This document shows positions 21,546-32,539 of a stretch of DNA of 64,000 nucleotides, in pieces. Every line of letters starts with the position of its first letter. Positions within the stretch are counted from its first letter, which is position 1. The notes beneath the pieces are model-generated. The model worked only from the letters and a program-made list of their open reading frames with translations. It was not told the origin of the DNA and ran no database searches. This DNA is from Dinochytrium kinnereticum (lineage: Eukaryota; Chytridiomycota; Chytridiomycetes; Chytridiales; Chytridiaceae), in NCBI GenBank assembly GCA_027604005.1, contig JADGJT010000069.1, positions 1 through 64,000 on the forward strand. The letters run 5' to 3'. A program made the position numbers and the translations under genes.

Positions 21546-22649
21546 AATGAGGACTCGTCTCGGCTTATCGGAAATGGCTGTGAATTTTTGAGCGTGTCTT
21601 GTGTGACATTGACTTTGGTTTTTCACAAAATATCACAGGATATTTGACGGCTTCAGAGGTAACACACGCGCCATTTGCATGAATACCTAACTGGCTGGGC
21701 TTTTTTCTCTTTTTCTCATGTGACCGCCTGACAAGCTGCAGGGGCACAAAGACCCTTTTATTTATTAATGTTGTTATTTAATAATTATAAATAATAAATA
21801 ATAAATAATGAATAATTAAAGCCCTGCCTGCTCCTGTTGCTTCTAATTAATTACATTTCTTCAGTCACACTCAGCAATTGTTATTTGAACCCTTCAATTA
21901 ATATTATTTATTTATTTATTTATTACAGCCCACCACCCAACCTGTGCATTTTAATTAATCAATTCATTAATTATTCTAATTTTATTATTATTATTAGAAT
22001 CATCCTTGCGTTTCTCACGCTTGCTTTGCATTCCCCTATTGTTATTATTATTCTCATTATTTCCCACGGCCTCATCCCGTCGTCTCCACCGGTGACCACC
22101 TCATCATCCATCCATCCATCCATCCATCCATCCTTCCAATCCACCCCTTACTCCCACCCCTTCAACTGCCTTCCTCATACTCTGAATAACCGAGCAACGA
22201 AGAAAGAAAAAGAACATCATCATCAACAACAACAACAACAACAACAAGGAGAGAAAATAAAAGTGTGATCACAGCCCTCTCACTCACTGGTAAGCTCTCA
22301 CAGCACTGGCAAACCGTGCCCATCTTCTCTCCTTCACCCCTCCTCTCCCCCGCTTCTTCCTGTCTCCTTTGACCAAAACTGGCCCTGCTGGATAGGACAT
22401 CCATGCACTCATGCATTCCACGCTAATGAACGAACGAATGAATCTCTACATGCCATTCCTCATTTCCCATCCCTCCTCAACCACTTTAGCCCATTCCAAC
22501 ATCTCATCGCGTTCATTTCATTGCCTCTGGCCATCCTCATGTCAGAATCCCATCATTATTCAAACAACCCAAACCCAAGTAAATTTTAACTCTTGTTCTC
22601 CGTCACTCTCCCCCCCCTTTCCTCCCTCAGAACCACAACCAAACTAGCC
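21546..22649. repeat. AT-rich and microsatellite-rich region upstream of hexokinase
   Basis: Contains an ATAAT-type stretch (21773-21820), a TTTA run (about 21902-21925), (CCAT)n at about 22105-22132 and (CAA)n at about 22222-22247, then pyrimidine-rich sequence up to the hexokinase start. No gene was recognised. Confidence 0.6.
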
Positions 22650-25059
22650 ATGTCGTCGTCTTCCCTCGGTTCAGGAACAAACTACTTTCTCTTTGGTCTG
22701 ACCACCGGTGAGTTGCTTTGAAGCGAATCAGATGAGCTCGTACAATTCCACCGCGTAGTGTGCATGTTTTGGGTTCTCAGCGATGGCTGGACTTGCAGAG
22801 CATGCCCCCATCTGGGAGAGTGATGGGGTTGACCCAAGTGGTCGCGTTTTTTGGACCCCTTCCTCTGTCCTGCCTGCCTCTCATACTCCATGGCCCTTTG
22901 AAAGCTAAACTATTGGATTCCACATTTAAACATCCCCACCCCTTCCCCTTGATGCAGGTGTCGCTGCCGCCGCCGCCGCCACCTTTGTCGTCAGCACCTT
23001 CTTCAAGGCAAAGGGCCTCTCTGCCTCAAAGAACACCACGAGGACCCTCCTCGCTCAGCAGACCGCCTCTGCGGTCCTTTCGTCGCCAGATGATCTTCCT
23101 GAGGCGCTTGCCAACCTTGAGAACATGTTCAATGTGCCCGCCGACAAGCTGAACCAGATTGTGAAGCACATGGTGTCGGAGATGAAGAGGGGTCTTCAGG
23201 ATGATAACCATGGTGAGTTAAGACTTTTTTTTTGACTCTTATGCCTTGTTCTGTCCACCTGTTCTCTCTTCATCATCCATGAAGCTGAGCGAATGATTGT
23301 GCTTCGCCCGCCCTCTCTGTCCCATTTCACAGCGAAACTGATGGCTCTTTCTCTCTCTTTTATCGACGCATTCTAGACCTCAAGATGATCCCGTCCCACG
23401 TTGTCCGCCGCCCCCGTGGAAACGAGACTGGCACCTACCTCGCTCTCGATCTCGGAGGGTCTAACTTCCGTGTCTGCGAGGTCACCCTTGAGGGTAATGG
23501 GATCGCGCGGATGCGCCAGAAGAAGTTTACTGTTTCCGAGGAGCTCAAGGTCGGGTCCGGAAAGGAGCTTTTTGACTTTTTTGCGGAGTGTGTTGCTGGC
23601 TTCCTTGAGGAGACGGGGAGCAAGGGGAAGAACATGAAGCTTGGGTTCACCTTTTCGTTTCCCTTCAGTCAGCCCACTATTAGCAAAGGTTGATTTCTTT
23701 TCCGTTTTGGCTCGTTTTACTTTTTAAGATGGTGCATGGATCTGTTGTTCTTTGTTTGCTGATACCTTTTTTTCTCTCCCCTGCTTGTTGCCGTGTTTAG
23801 GCTACTTGATGTACTGGACTAAAGGTTTCTCTGCATCGGGTGTCGAGGGTGCGGATGTTGGTCAGCTTCTTCAGGATGCTTTTGCTCGCAAGGGCCTCAA
23901 GATTAGCGTCACAGCTCTTGTGAACGACACCACTGGGACTTTGATCAGCCATGCTTACTCGCAGCCCAATACTTGTGTCGGTGTGATTTTGGGAACCGGC
24001 ACCAACGCTGCTTACGTTGAGCAGGCGGAGAATATCGTCAAGTTGAAGGAGACCGTTTTGACGAATGAGATGGTCATTAACACTGAGTGGGGAGCGGTGA
24101 GACAGTTTGCCTATTCTTATGCCTCTTGGTCCTGTTTTTCCCTACTATAGGCTCATACCCTATTTTTTTTTTCTCTGTAGTTTGACGAGGAACACATTGT
24201 CCTCCCTCGCACCAAGTACGACTTGAAGGTTGACCGTGGATCAGTTCACCCCCGTCTTCAGACGTTTGAGAAGCTGATCTCTGGACTTTACCTTGGAGAG
24301 ATTGTGCGATACGTGATGATTGATCTTGTGAAAACTGGGGAGCTGTTCCAGGGAGTGTCTTCTCCAGAGTTGAACACTGCTTATAAGTTTGATACGGCCT
24401 TTATGTCTAGGATTGAGCGGTTGGTGTTTTTTGTTTTGATTGTCCTTTTCTTTCTTTCTTGTTTATTTTTTTTTGTCTTTGTTTCCGGGGGGTTAGTTTT
24501 TCTTTGTGGTGCTTCATTTTTCCCTTTTCGTTTTTGTATCTGTCATTTGTTTTGGGGTGTATGATTTTGTGACTGACCCTCTCCCTCCCCCCTAGCGACC
24601 ACACCATCGACCTTTCCGACACCAAGATTGTCCTTGAAGAGATCCTCGGCATCCCCAAAACAACCCGCCAAGATCGCCGCCTCGTCCGAGCAGTTTGTGA
24701 GCTTGTTGGCCGACGATCCGCTCGACTTGCTGCGGCGGGAATTGCGGCGATTGTGACCAAGATCAATCGACTGGATGGATGCACCGTTGCGATTGATGGG
24801 AGCTTGTTTGAGCTTTACCCCCATTACGCTAATCGCATGAGGGATGCTTTGAGGGAGATTTTGGGGATATCGGCGGAGAATATTGTGTTGGAGCAGGGTG
24901 AGTGTTTTGTTTTTGTTTTTTTAAGGGAGGTGGTTGGGATTGGAGGTTGCGGTTTTTGATTTGTTTGCTGATATATGTATTTATATTTTTTTTAATTATT
25001 CAGCTCGTGACGGCTCTGGACAGGGTGCCGCCCTCATTGCTGCCCTTTCCGATGCTTAA
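22650..25059 (+). CDS. Hexokinase with N-terminal membrane anchor
   Basis: Seven exons (22650-22707, 22958-23212, 23377-23688, 23801-24096, 24181-24419, 24596-24897, 25004-25059) give 505 aa, the usual size of a single-unit eukaryotic hexokinase. It phosphorylates glucose and related hexoses with ATP at the head of glycolysis. Seen in order: ALDLGGSNFRVCEV (phosphate 1 loop), LGFTFSFPFSQPTISKGYLM (sugar-binding signature), ALVNDTTGTLISHAY with the catalytic Asp, GVILGTGTNAAYVE and VINTEWGAF, then DGSLFELYPHYA and the C-terminal GSGQGAALIAAL. The first about 35 residues include a hydrophobic helix (YFLFGLTTGVAAAAATFVVS) that plain yeast enzymes lack. It could tether the enzyme to mitochondria or ER, as in plant type-B hexokinases. 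All introns are GT-AG and 84-250 nt. Confidence 0.92.
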
Positions 25060-27060
25060 TTTCAAGGACCTTTTTTTCTTCTTTTTTTTTTTTTTGAAAA
25101 ATTCTGGTCGTGTTTGTTGCCCCCCCTCCCCCCACCCCCTTACCCCCTTTCTTTTTTCTTCTCCTGTAAAGATTGGTATCTCCACTGTGTTTTGTGATGG
25201 CTTTTTGCTGAGAGAGTTACGTATCTGTGCCTCTTTTCCTTTTATTCTTCTGGAAATGTTTTTTTTTTGCGTTGGGTTGTATATAGGGAAGAGGTGATGA
25301 GCTTCCTTTTTCTCTTTTTTTTTTTGTTGTTTTTTCCGCTGTGTTGGTTGGTTTTTTTTTTTTAGGGGGTGAGGTGTCAGGCCTTCCCATTCTTTTTACC
25401 GATGGTTGTTTTATTTGGTTGTTGGAGACAGCGTTTGTTCTGTATATCCTTTCTTTGGTAATTTGGTCTTCCGTTCTTTTACTTTTTTGAACGTTTTAAG
25501 TAAATATGGGGATTTTATAATCTTATTCTTCCTGTGGTTTTTGTTTTGCGCGTCGAGGGGGTGGACTGGGCAGGGGACGAATGATGGGAGTCTCGCGGTT
25601 GGTGTTTTTCCTTCAAGGGGCGAACAGCAGTCTTTTCGCTCAGCGGTGGTGACGGTGGCCTAGCCTCAAAAGCGAACCCCAACACAACACCTTGATGATG
25701 GAAGCTGTTCAACCAACCACCCACACTCATGCCAAACACAACCTCCCCAGCTCGGGTTCAAATGGGAACGTTGGAGAGCAACATCAATGCGGGGCTACTC
25801 TTCTGATGTGTGATTGTCACCCAAGATCGTTGAACGGACTTTCAGGCTGCTCACATGCGGGCATCCGAGTGATTGTGCGGAGGTGCTCGAGCGAGTAGTT
25901 TGGCGAGAGAATGGAGGGACTTGTGGAGACGCGGTGAAGAATGCCTTCCGGAAGACAATGATGCACGTCGCATGAGATGTGCGTGGTCTGTCCATGTGCA
26001 GCAGTCCTCCGCAGATACTCCATCGCCAACACCATCCGCCCTCTCCCGCGTCGACCACCGCTGAAGCAGCCGGTCAAGGGGCAGCAAGGGCCGTCCGTTG
26101 CTGTTTTTTTTTTTCTCCGTTTGGTGGCATCTTTGGTCGTTGGCATTATTTTTTTTCTTCCTTTTCTTCGTTCACAAACAAATTTTATCGAGGTCTGCGG
26201 AATTTCATACCGAGAAATCAGGTGCAAGAAAACGAAAAGTGAGTTGGCGATGAGGGTTGATGCGGGGGAGGGAGGTTGCTTTGGGGGGTTTATTTTTGGG
26301 TACGTGAGGGGGAGGCGGGGAGGATGCGGTCGTAGTGGGTGTGGTCTTTTACGCGACTGTGGGGGGGGGGAGGAGATGAAGGTGGTGGGGTCTGGGGTGG
26401 GTGGCCTTTTTTGCTTTCTCTTGGTTTGATGCGAGGATTGCTGGTTTGATTGTGTGGTCTTTGTGGAGGGTTGGGTGATGGGTGTGGAGGTTTCATGTGG
26501 GATGCGTTTGGGATGTTTTGATCGCTTGGTTGGAGCATGCTTGTTTGTTTTTTTTGGTTTTGTTTTGTGTTTTGATAAGTGTTGCTGTTGAGGGTGTTGG
26601 AAATGAGTCGACGACGCCGTTGATCGGGGGGTCTCCTCTCCCTTTGTTAGCTTTCTTTAATCTTTTTTTTTTTCCCTCTTGTCTGAATGGTTAGAAGTTT
26701 GTGAATTTACCGTTATCCGACACACATACCTCCAACCGAACCAGAAACATTTCCCTACACCGATAATTCCTTTGTGTGAAGCTGATCAAACATGTCAATG
26801 AACTTTGGACCTGAATGGTGCGTTCTTGGGCTGATTGTTTTTGCTTTGTTTTTCTTCTGTTCGACAGGGTTGTTCTTGGGGTTGTATTCTGCTTGAGTGA
26901 TAACCACGTCATTCATCATCTTGGAAATGAGTGTTCATGGATTGCTAATACCGCGTTTCCGCTCCTCATTCATCCTTGAAAAAACATCCCGTGCTCTCGA
27001 TCCTGAATCGAACCTCGAAACATCGTTCAACCAAAAAAAATTCAATCACCCTGTAACAGG
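25060..27060. other. Intergenic 2 kb, no supported gene
   Basis: T-rich 3' flank of hexokinase (25060-25550), then mixed sequence to the GYF gene. Minus-strand ORFs around 25795-26227 (containing LAMEYLRRTAAHGQTTHISC) are open on several overlapping frames and match no family I know. The G/T-rich block 26250-26560 is low complexity. Confidence 0.45.
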
Positions 27061-27666
27061 ATGAGGAAAAAGGCAGCAAACGAATCCAACCGATTGCCAT
27101 CAACAAGCGGCTCAACCGCCGCCCCCTCCCAACCCGTGCCTTCCAACCCAGTTGCAAACGCCTGGTCGGGACTTCCAAAAGCCTGGGGAACCCCCACCAC
27201 CCCCTCCCATCACCCAACCTCCACTCAACCCCCATCCGGAGGTTACAGCGGAGGATCTCAGCAGCCCAACTCCACGTCTGCTCCTCCGGCTGCGTTGAAC
27301 ATGGATAATTTGCGACCTGGTTCTTCTGGAGGAGGGGGGTCGGCGGTTTCGATGACGCCCACGTCTGCGGTTGCGGCGACGCCCAGTGCTGTCGCGTCGA
27401 GGTTTAGGTATTCGAGGGAGTTTATGCTGGGGATTTATGATCCGCAGCTTAGGCCTCCGGCGGATTTTGTGGCGAACCCGAATTTTACGATGGAGAGTCC
27501 GGCGGATCCGATGGCGAATTTGGCGTTGACGGAGGTTGAGAAGAAGGTTTGATTGCTTGGTGTTTTTTTTTTTTGTTTTTTTTTTTTTTTCTTCTTTGTT
27601 TTGCTTTTGTGGTTTCTTTCGGGTATCTTCTTTTTTTTTTTCCTCCTCTTTTTGTTGTTGCCCTTT

Positions 27667-27697
<31 letters not shown>

Positions 27698-30600
27698 TTT
27701 GTCGTTTTGTTGTCGAGCACACCTTTACCTTTTCTGGTTTCTCTGGATGATGCTCTCTCCCCTTTGTTTGTCCCCCTGCCTTTTTTTTATAACGTATTTG
27801 TGTTGTGTTGCAGATCCTGGCTTCTGGCTCTGTCAACAGCGAAGTGAATAGAACTCGATCTTATCGTGAAGGCGAACGCGGTGAAAGAGGGGAACGCGGG
27901 GAACGAGGCGAAGGGAGTAACCGCGGTCGTCAAAGGCCTGGTGGTCTTCAAACCAGCCGACGTGAGCTCTCTCTCTCTCTCTCTGATGTTGTTCTTATGA
28001 TTTATTTATTTTTGTAGTTGGTTTTTGATGTTTGCTTGCTATTTATTACTATTTTACCATGTTTTTTTCTCGTCTTTTGTGCTTGTTGTTAATTTGTGAT
28101 GATTAGGCTTTGACAGTGGAGGTCCTGGGCCAAGGTCGTCTGGTGTGGATAAACGTAGGAGATAACTATTTTATTATTTGTCTATTTCTCCTTTCTCAGA
28201 CGCTCATGTACGTTTTTCATTTAGCCATGAGCCCTTGGAGTCGTCGTGACATGAACTCGAAATCGTATGAAGACCTGGAAACACCTACTAGCGCGGCGGG
28301 GGATCTCTGGGACGTTCCAGGAGAGGAAAAATCCCTCACTGGTGATGTTCTTCGCTCCGAGCCTCGGCAGGATGACGATAGGGTGAGAATTTCTAAATGA
28401 CTTGTTCTTTTTCGTCATTGGTAGGGGTATTCGGTTCTTATTTGATGTTACATTGCAGGTTTCAAGATTGTCTGGAGTCACCCGAGATCAATCTCCCTTG
28501 CGACACTCGGCGGTGGGAGCCATCGGGTCGGTTGGTAAACCTCCCCTGCAGGATTCACCTAAAAAGAGTGTGGGCTCCCTCTCGTCGGCAATTGGGCCCA
28601 TTTCCTCGCCCGCGCGATCCGCTTCCTCCACGACGTTCCTGGACACTTCTCCTTACGCGGGCATGTTCAACCAATTTGGACCTTCGCCGATCCCCGCCAA
28701 CGACCCTACGACACCCGTGGATCCTTTTGGGTCAAAGTTGTCGACGGAGAGGGCTTCTTTGGGGGCTGCTGGGAGACCCGATTTGCATGCGCTGAGGACG
28801 ACGTTGTCGCAGGAGAAGTTGGCGATTGGGTACGTTCAGCCGATTTCGTCGCCGGTGCCAAAGGCTATTCCTGTGCTTCCTACGACCTCCCATAAGATCT
28901 CATGGTATTATCGTGATCCGGCTGGGAATGTGCAAGGTGGGGATAGGCTGTGTTGTTGCTCAGTGCCGTTTGTGGTTGTTTTTTTTTTTCTTTTCTTTCT
29001 GTTAAGGTGGTAGTAGCTCATTTTACTTTTTTCTTTATTTCTTTTTCTCAGGATCTTTCGCCACCGACCAGATGCAGGATTGGCTGGAGAAAGGATACTT
29101 TACTGATGATCTTCCTATTCGAATCGGAACTGACGGACCGTTTGAACCCCTCGCAAAGTACCTCTCGACTTACGGCAAGAACAACCTCTTTATCCTCGCT
29201 GACCAGGCCGCTCTGGTGGCTGCTCTCCTTGCCGAGCAACAGCAACAGCAGCAACGTCTTCCTGTCGGCATGCAATCACCTTACCCTGATCGTTTTGACA
29301 CGAGATCTGCGGGGACGCAGGGGCTCGTGGGTGGATTTAGTCAGTTTGGTGGACTCACTGTTGACCCTATAAACCCGCTTTCCGTTGGGGGCCCCTCTGC
29401 TGGCTTGTTCGCGGGCCAGTCCGGTGGGGCTTTGGATGCTTTTGGCACTGGCGGTGGGTTTGGGTTGGGAGATCAGCTTGCTGCTCGGACTTATGGATCT
29501 GGATGGGGTGAGGGGATTGGTGGTGGTGCGGCGAGACAGCAGCAGCAGGGATGGAATGCTTTGGGTGGTGACACGTCTGCCGATTTGCTATATGCTCAAA
29601 GGGGTGGGGAGGCGGCGGTTGGTGGTGGCAGGGGGTTTAGGGATTTTAATGGGCAACCGATTGGACAGCCTGGATTCCTTCCTGTAAGGAGCTTGATTCC
29701 TTTTATCGTTGGACGGCTGCCCCTTTGTTCTATTTTATTTTTTCTTTAACAGAAGTTGACTTGTATTGCAGCAGCAGCACACAGTCAACCCTTACGTTGG
29801 CTCTGGGCTCGATGCCTCAACTGCGTTTACACAAGACGCCTCCTCATTTGGTTTCCCCTCTCAGGTTCCCGTTCAATCCACCATTGCGCATCAGCCGACC
29901 GAGGTTCCTAACGCGTGGAAGACTGTGCCCTCACCCAACACCACCACTGCAGCTCCAGAGGTGGTGGCCGAGGGCGGTGCACAGGGAGGACAGGTTGTGG
30001 AACCCGCTATCGAGGATACTGTTGCTGATCTTACCATTGCTGATGAACCCGCCTCCGAATCTAACCACGCTCCCCCCGCAACCTCTCAATCCGAAGAGCC
30101 ACCTTCCCCTGCCACCGCCCCTCCCCCGGCTTCTTCGACTGTGGCCAAGGCTAAGAAGTCAAAGTCTGAGAAGGCGGCGGCGAAGAAGGAGGCCGCTGCC
30201 CTTGTTGCTTCCAAGGCGTCCACTTTGTCCCCTGCCGCCCCGTCGTCCTCGAATGGTGACTCTGTCCAAGCGGCTGATGAGCCCGCGACAGGGAAACCTG
30301 TGTGGGGGACCGACAGTGTCCCCAAGCCCAGCTTGAAGGAGATTCAGGAGGCTGAGGCTAGGGAGAGGGAGGAGAGGGAGAAGGAGAAGGCTAAGAGGGC
30401 CCACGCTATGGTTATGGCTCAGGCTCAGGCACTTGCTGAGAGAGAGGCTGCGGAGAAGGCTGGAGGCGTTGTGGCTGGGTCTGTGTGGGCTGCACCAGTC
30501 AAGCCTGTCGTCACGAAGGGCAAGACGAACCTTGCGAGCATCATGATGGAGGAGGAGAAGAGGGCTGCGGCGGTTGCTGCCGCTCAGGCTGCTCAGGCTT

Positions 30601-31660
30601 CGTCTGCGGTTGCCGCCGCGGTTGCCGCAGCTGTTCCCGCTGCCTCTGTTGGGGCTGTTGGGGGTGGGAAGAGGTACGCTGACCTTGCTTCCTCTGGAGC
30701 CGCGAGTGGATCTTGGGCTGCCGTTGGACATTCTGGTGTGGCTTCTGGACCGAGGGGGGTTGTTGTGCCTTCTGGGGTTGCGCCGGCGCAGGTTGCTGCG
30801 GCTGTTGCTGCTAGCAAGCCTGTGAATGTTGTTGCTGCGGGTGGGGTTGTGAAAGTGCAGGATCAGTGGAGCACGGTTGGGAAGGGAGCTGGTGCTGCCC
30901 CTGTGGCTGCAGGTGTAAAGCCCATGTGAGTGTTTTTTTTTCTGTTTTTGGTTGGGGGCTGGTGTTGGGGGCATCTTGTTTCTTTGCTTTCTTTTGCTCG
31001 TACTTTTGAGTGCATTTTTCTCATTCCTTTTTATTCTACCTTTTGTTTTTGCAGGTCTGTGGCTGCCCCTGTGAGCACTGGACCGCGGGCTGCCGCCGCC
31101 TCCCGGCCATATTCTGGTGCATCTGCTCCGTCAAAGGCTGAACAACCTTCGGAGGCTTTTATGTCTTGGTGTCGTCAGGCTTTGAGGCCTTTGGAGAAGA
31201 GCTCCACTGCCAGCGTCAACGGTTTGTTATTCTTATTCATCCCTTTTGAGTTACACTTCTTTGAAGTTTCTCCATTCTCCGCAGGTGTCTTATTCTGATA
31301 ATCACCCTTTGTCTCACCCCCCCCCGCCCTTCTCGAAACACAGTCGAGACCTTTATTCAGATCCTCCTCAACCTTGACCCCGGCACGACCTACTTTGTCT
31401 GTGACGACACGCTTGGCGGCCTGACCGCCATTGACCCTCGGAAGTTTGCTGATGAGTTTTTGAAGCGGAGGAAGATGGATGCCTCTGACCCTGGTTGGTC
31501 GGTTGTTGGATCTGCTTCTGCTGCGCCGAGCGGGACTGCGGGTTCTGGTGCTGGACTTGTGCCGACGGTTGTTGGTGGACCGTTGAGGGATCTGGAGAGC
31601 ACGAATAGCTTTACGGTTGTTGGGGGGAGTAAGGGGGGGAAGAAGAAGGGGAAGAAATGA
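27061..31660 (+). CDS. GYF-domain protein of the GIGYF/Smy2 family
   Basis: Nine exons (27061-27546, 27814-27961, 28107-28154, 28225-28382, 28459-28936, 29052-29683, 29772-30925, 31055-31221, 31344-31660) give 1195 aa. A Ser/Pro/Gly-rich N-terminus is followed by RFRYSREFMLGIYDP, whose YSREFML fits the YxxxxM/L-phi eIF4E/4EHP-binding motif of GIGYF proteins. The GYF domain is split by an intron: ISWYYRDPAGNVQG, then FATDQMQDWLEKGYFTDDLP and IRIGTDGPFEPL, which would bind proline-rich PPGphi ligands. Next come Gln-rich and Gly-rich parts, then an Ala/Glu/Lys-rich helical region. The C-terminal block (MSWCRQALRPLE, then VETFIQILLNLDPG) and the basic tail GGSKGGKKKGKK are shared with GIGYF. The family represses translation and assists mRNA decay in the cytoplasm. 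Confidence 0.85.
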
Positions 31661-32539
31661 GGGGATGAGAGGTTGTTTGTTTGTTTGTTTTTTTTGCTCT
31701 TTGTTTTTTTCTTTTTGTTTGTGGAGTGTTTCTTTGTGTTTACTCCTTTTCTTGCTTTTTTTTTTTTCGCTTTCCCGGCTATTGGAGTTTTATTATTGTT
31801 TCCAGTTTGGGTTTTTGTTGATTTCATGGTGATTTGATTTGTGAGCCTTTTTTCTTTCTTTCTTTCTTTTTTTTTTCTTTTTTTTTTTAGCGATTGTTTC
31901 CGTTAGTGGTTGTAAGGTTTAAAAGCCTTTTTTTTCCTTTTACAGGGTCTCGCGCCTTTGCCCTTTTCTTTCTTTCTTTTTTATGAAAATAGAAATTAAA
32001 TACATTTCAGATGAGAGAAGAAAGAAGAAGAAAAGAAAAAAAAGAACAGTTGGACTTTTTTTTTTTCTTTCCTTTTTTTATTTTATTTTTTACCTGTTTT
32101 GTTTTATCTGAAGGTGAAAGGGAAGAAGAAAAAAAAGTCATGGAGAGGGTTTTTGTTCTTCATTGGAACAAACGCGATCTTCGTCCTTTGCAAAACACCC
32201 GTCCTGCCTTATAAACATTGTGAAAGGAGTAAAGGATCGGTGGCGTGGGGGTAGGTAGGGGGTTGGTAGGGGCGATTGACGTGTAATGTGAGAGAATATT
32301 TTGGAAAACTAAGAGGCATTCACCGAATGAAAGAAAAAAGTATGTAAAGAGGAGCAAGCATAAGAAAAAAACTTGGTCGAAAGTGTAAAGAGAAAAGGAA
32401 AACAAAAGTTGGAAAACACCACACTTTAAAAGCGTCACGGAAAGGAAAACGAGCCCAACGGAAAAGAAGAGGGTGGGAAAAAGCAATCTATCCCTCCGGC
32501 ATCATCAAGAACAAGAACGCACAATAAACCCTCCACCCC
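31661..32539. other. Convergent intergenic region, no gene seen
   Basis: Strongly T-rich 3' flank of the GYF gene to about 32100, then A/G-rich sequence facing the minus-strand MATH-BTB gene. The short ORFs are low complexity. Confidence 0.55.

Noticed and set aside
22105..22132. Regular CCAT repeats resembling an array
   Set aside because: Simple microsatellite with no spacers; there is no CRISPR here.
25795..26227. Minus-strand ORFs downstream of hexokinase
   Set aside because: Open on several overlapping frames with no motif and no supporting splice structure.
26985..27030. tRNA-like B box (GGTTCGATTC) on the minus strand
   Set aside because: Neighbouring bases do not form the T stem or an acceptor stem.
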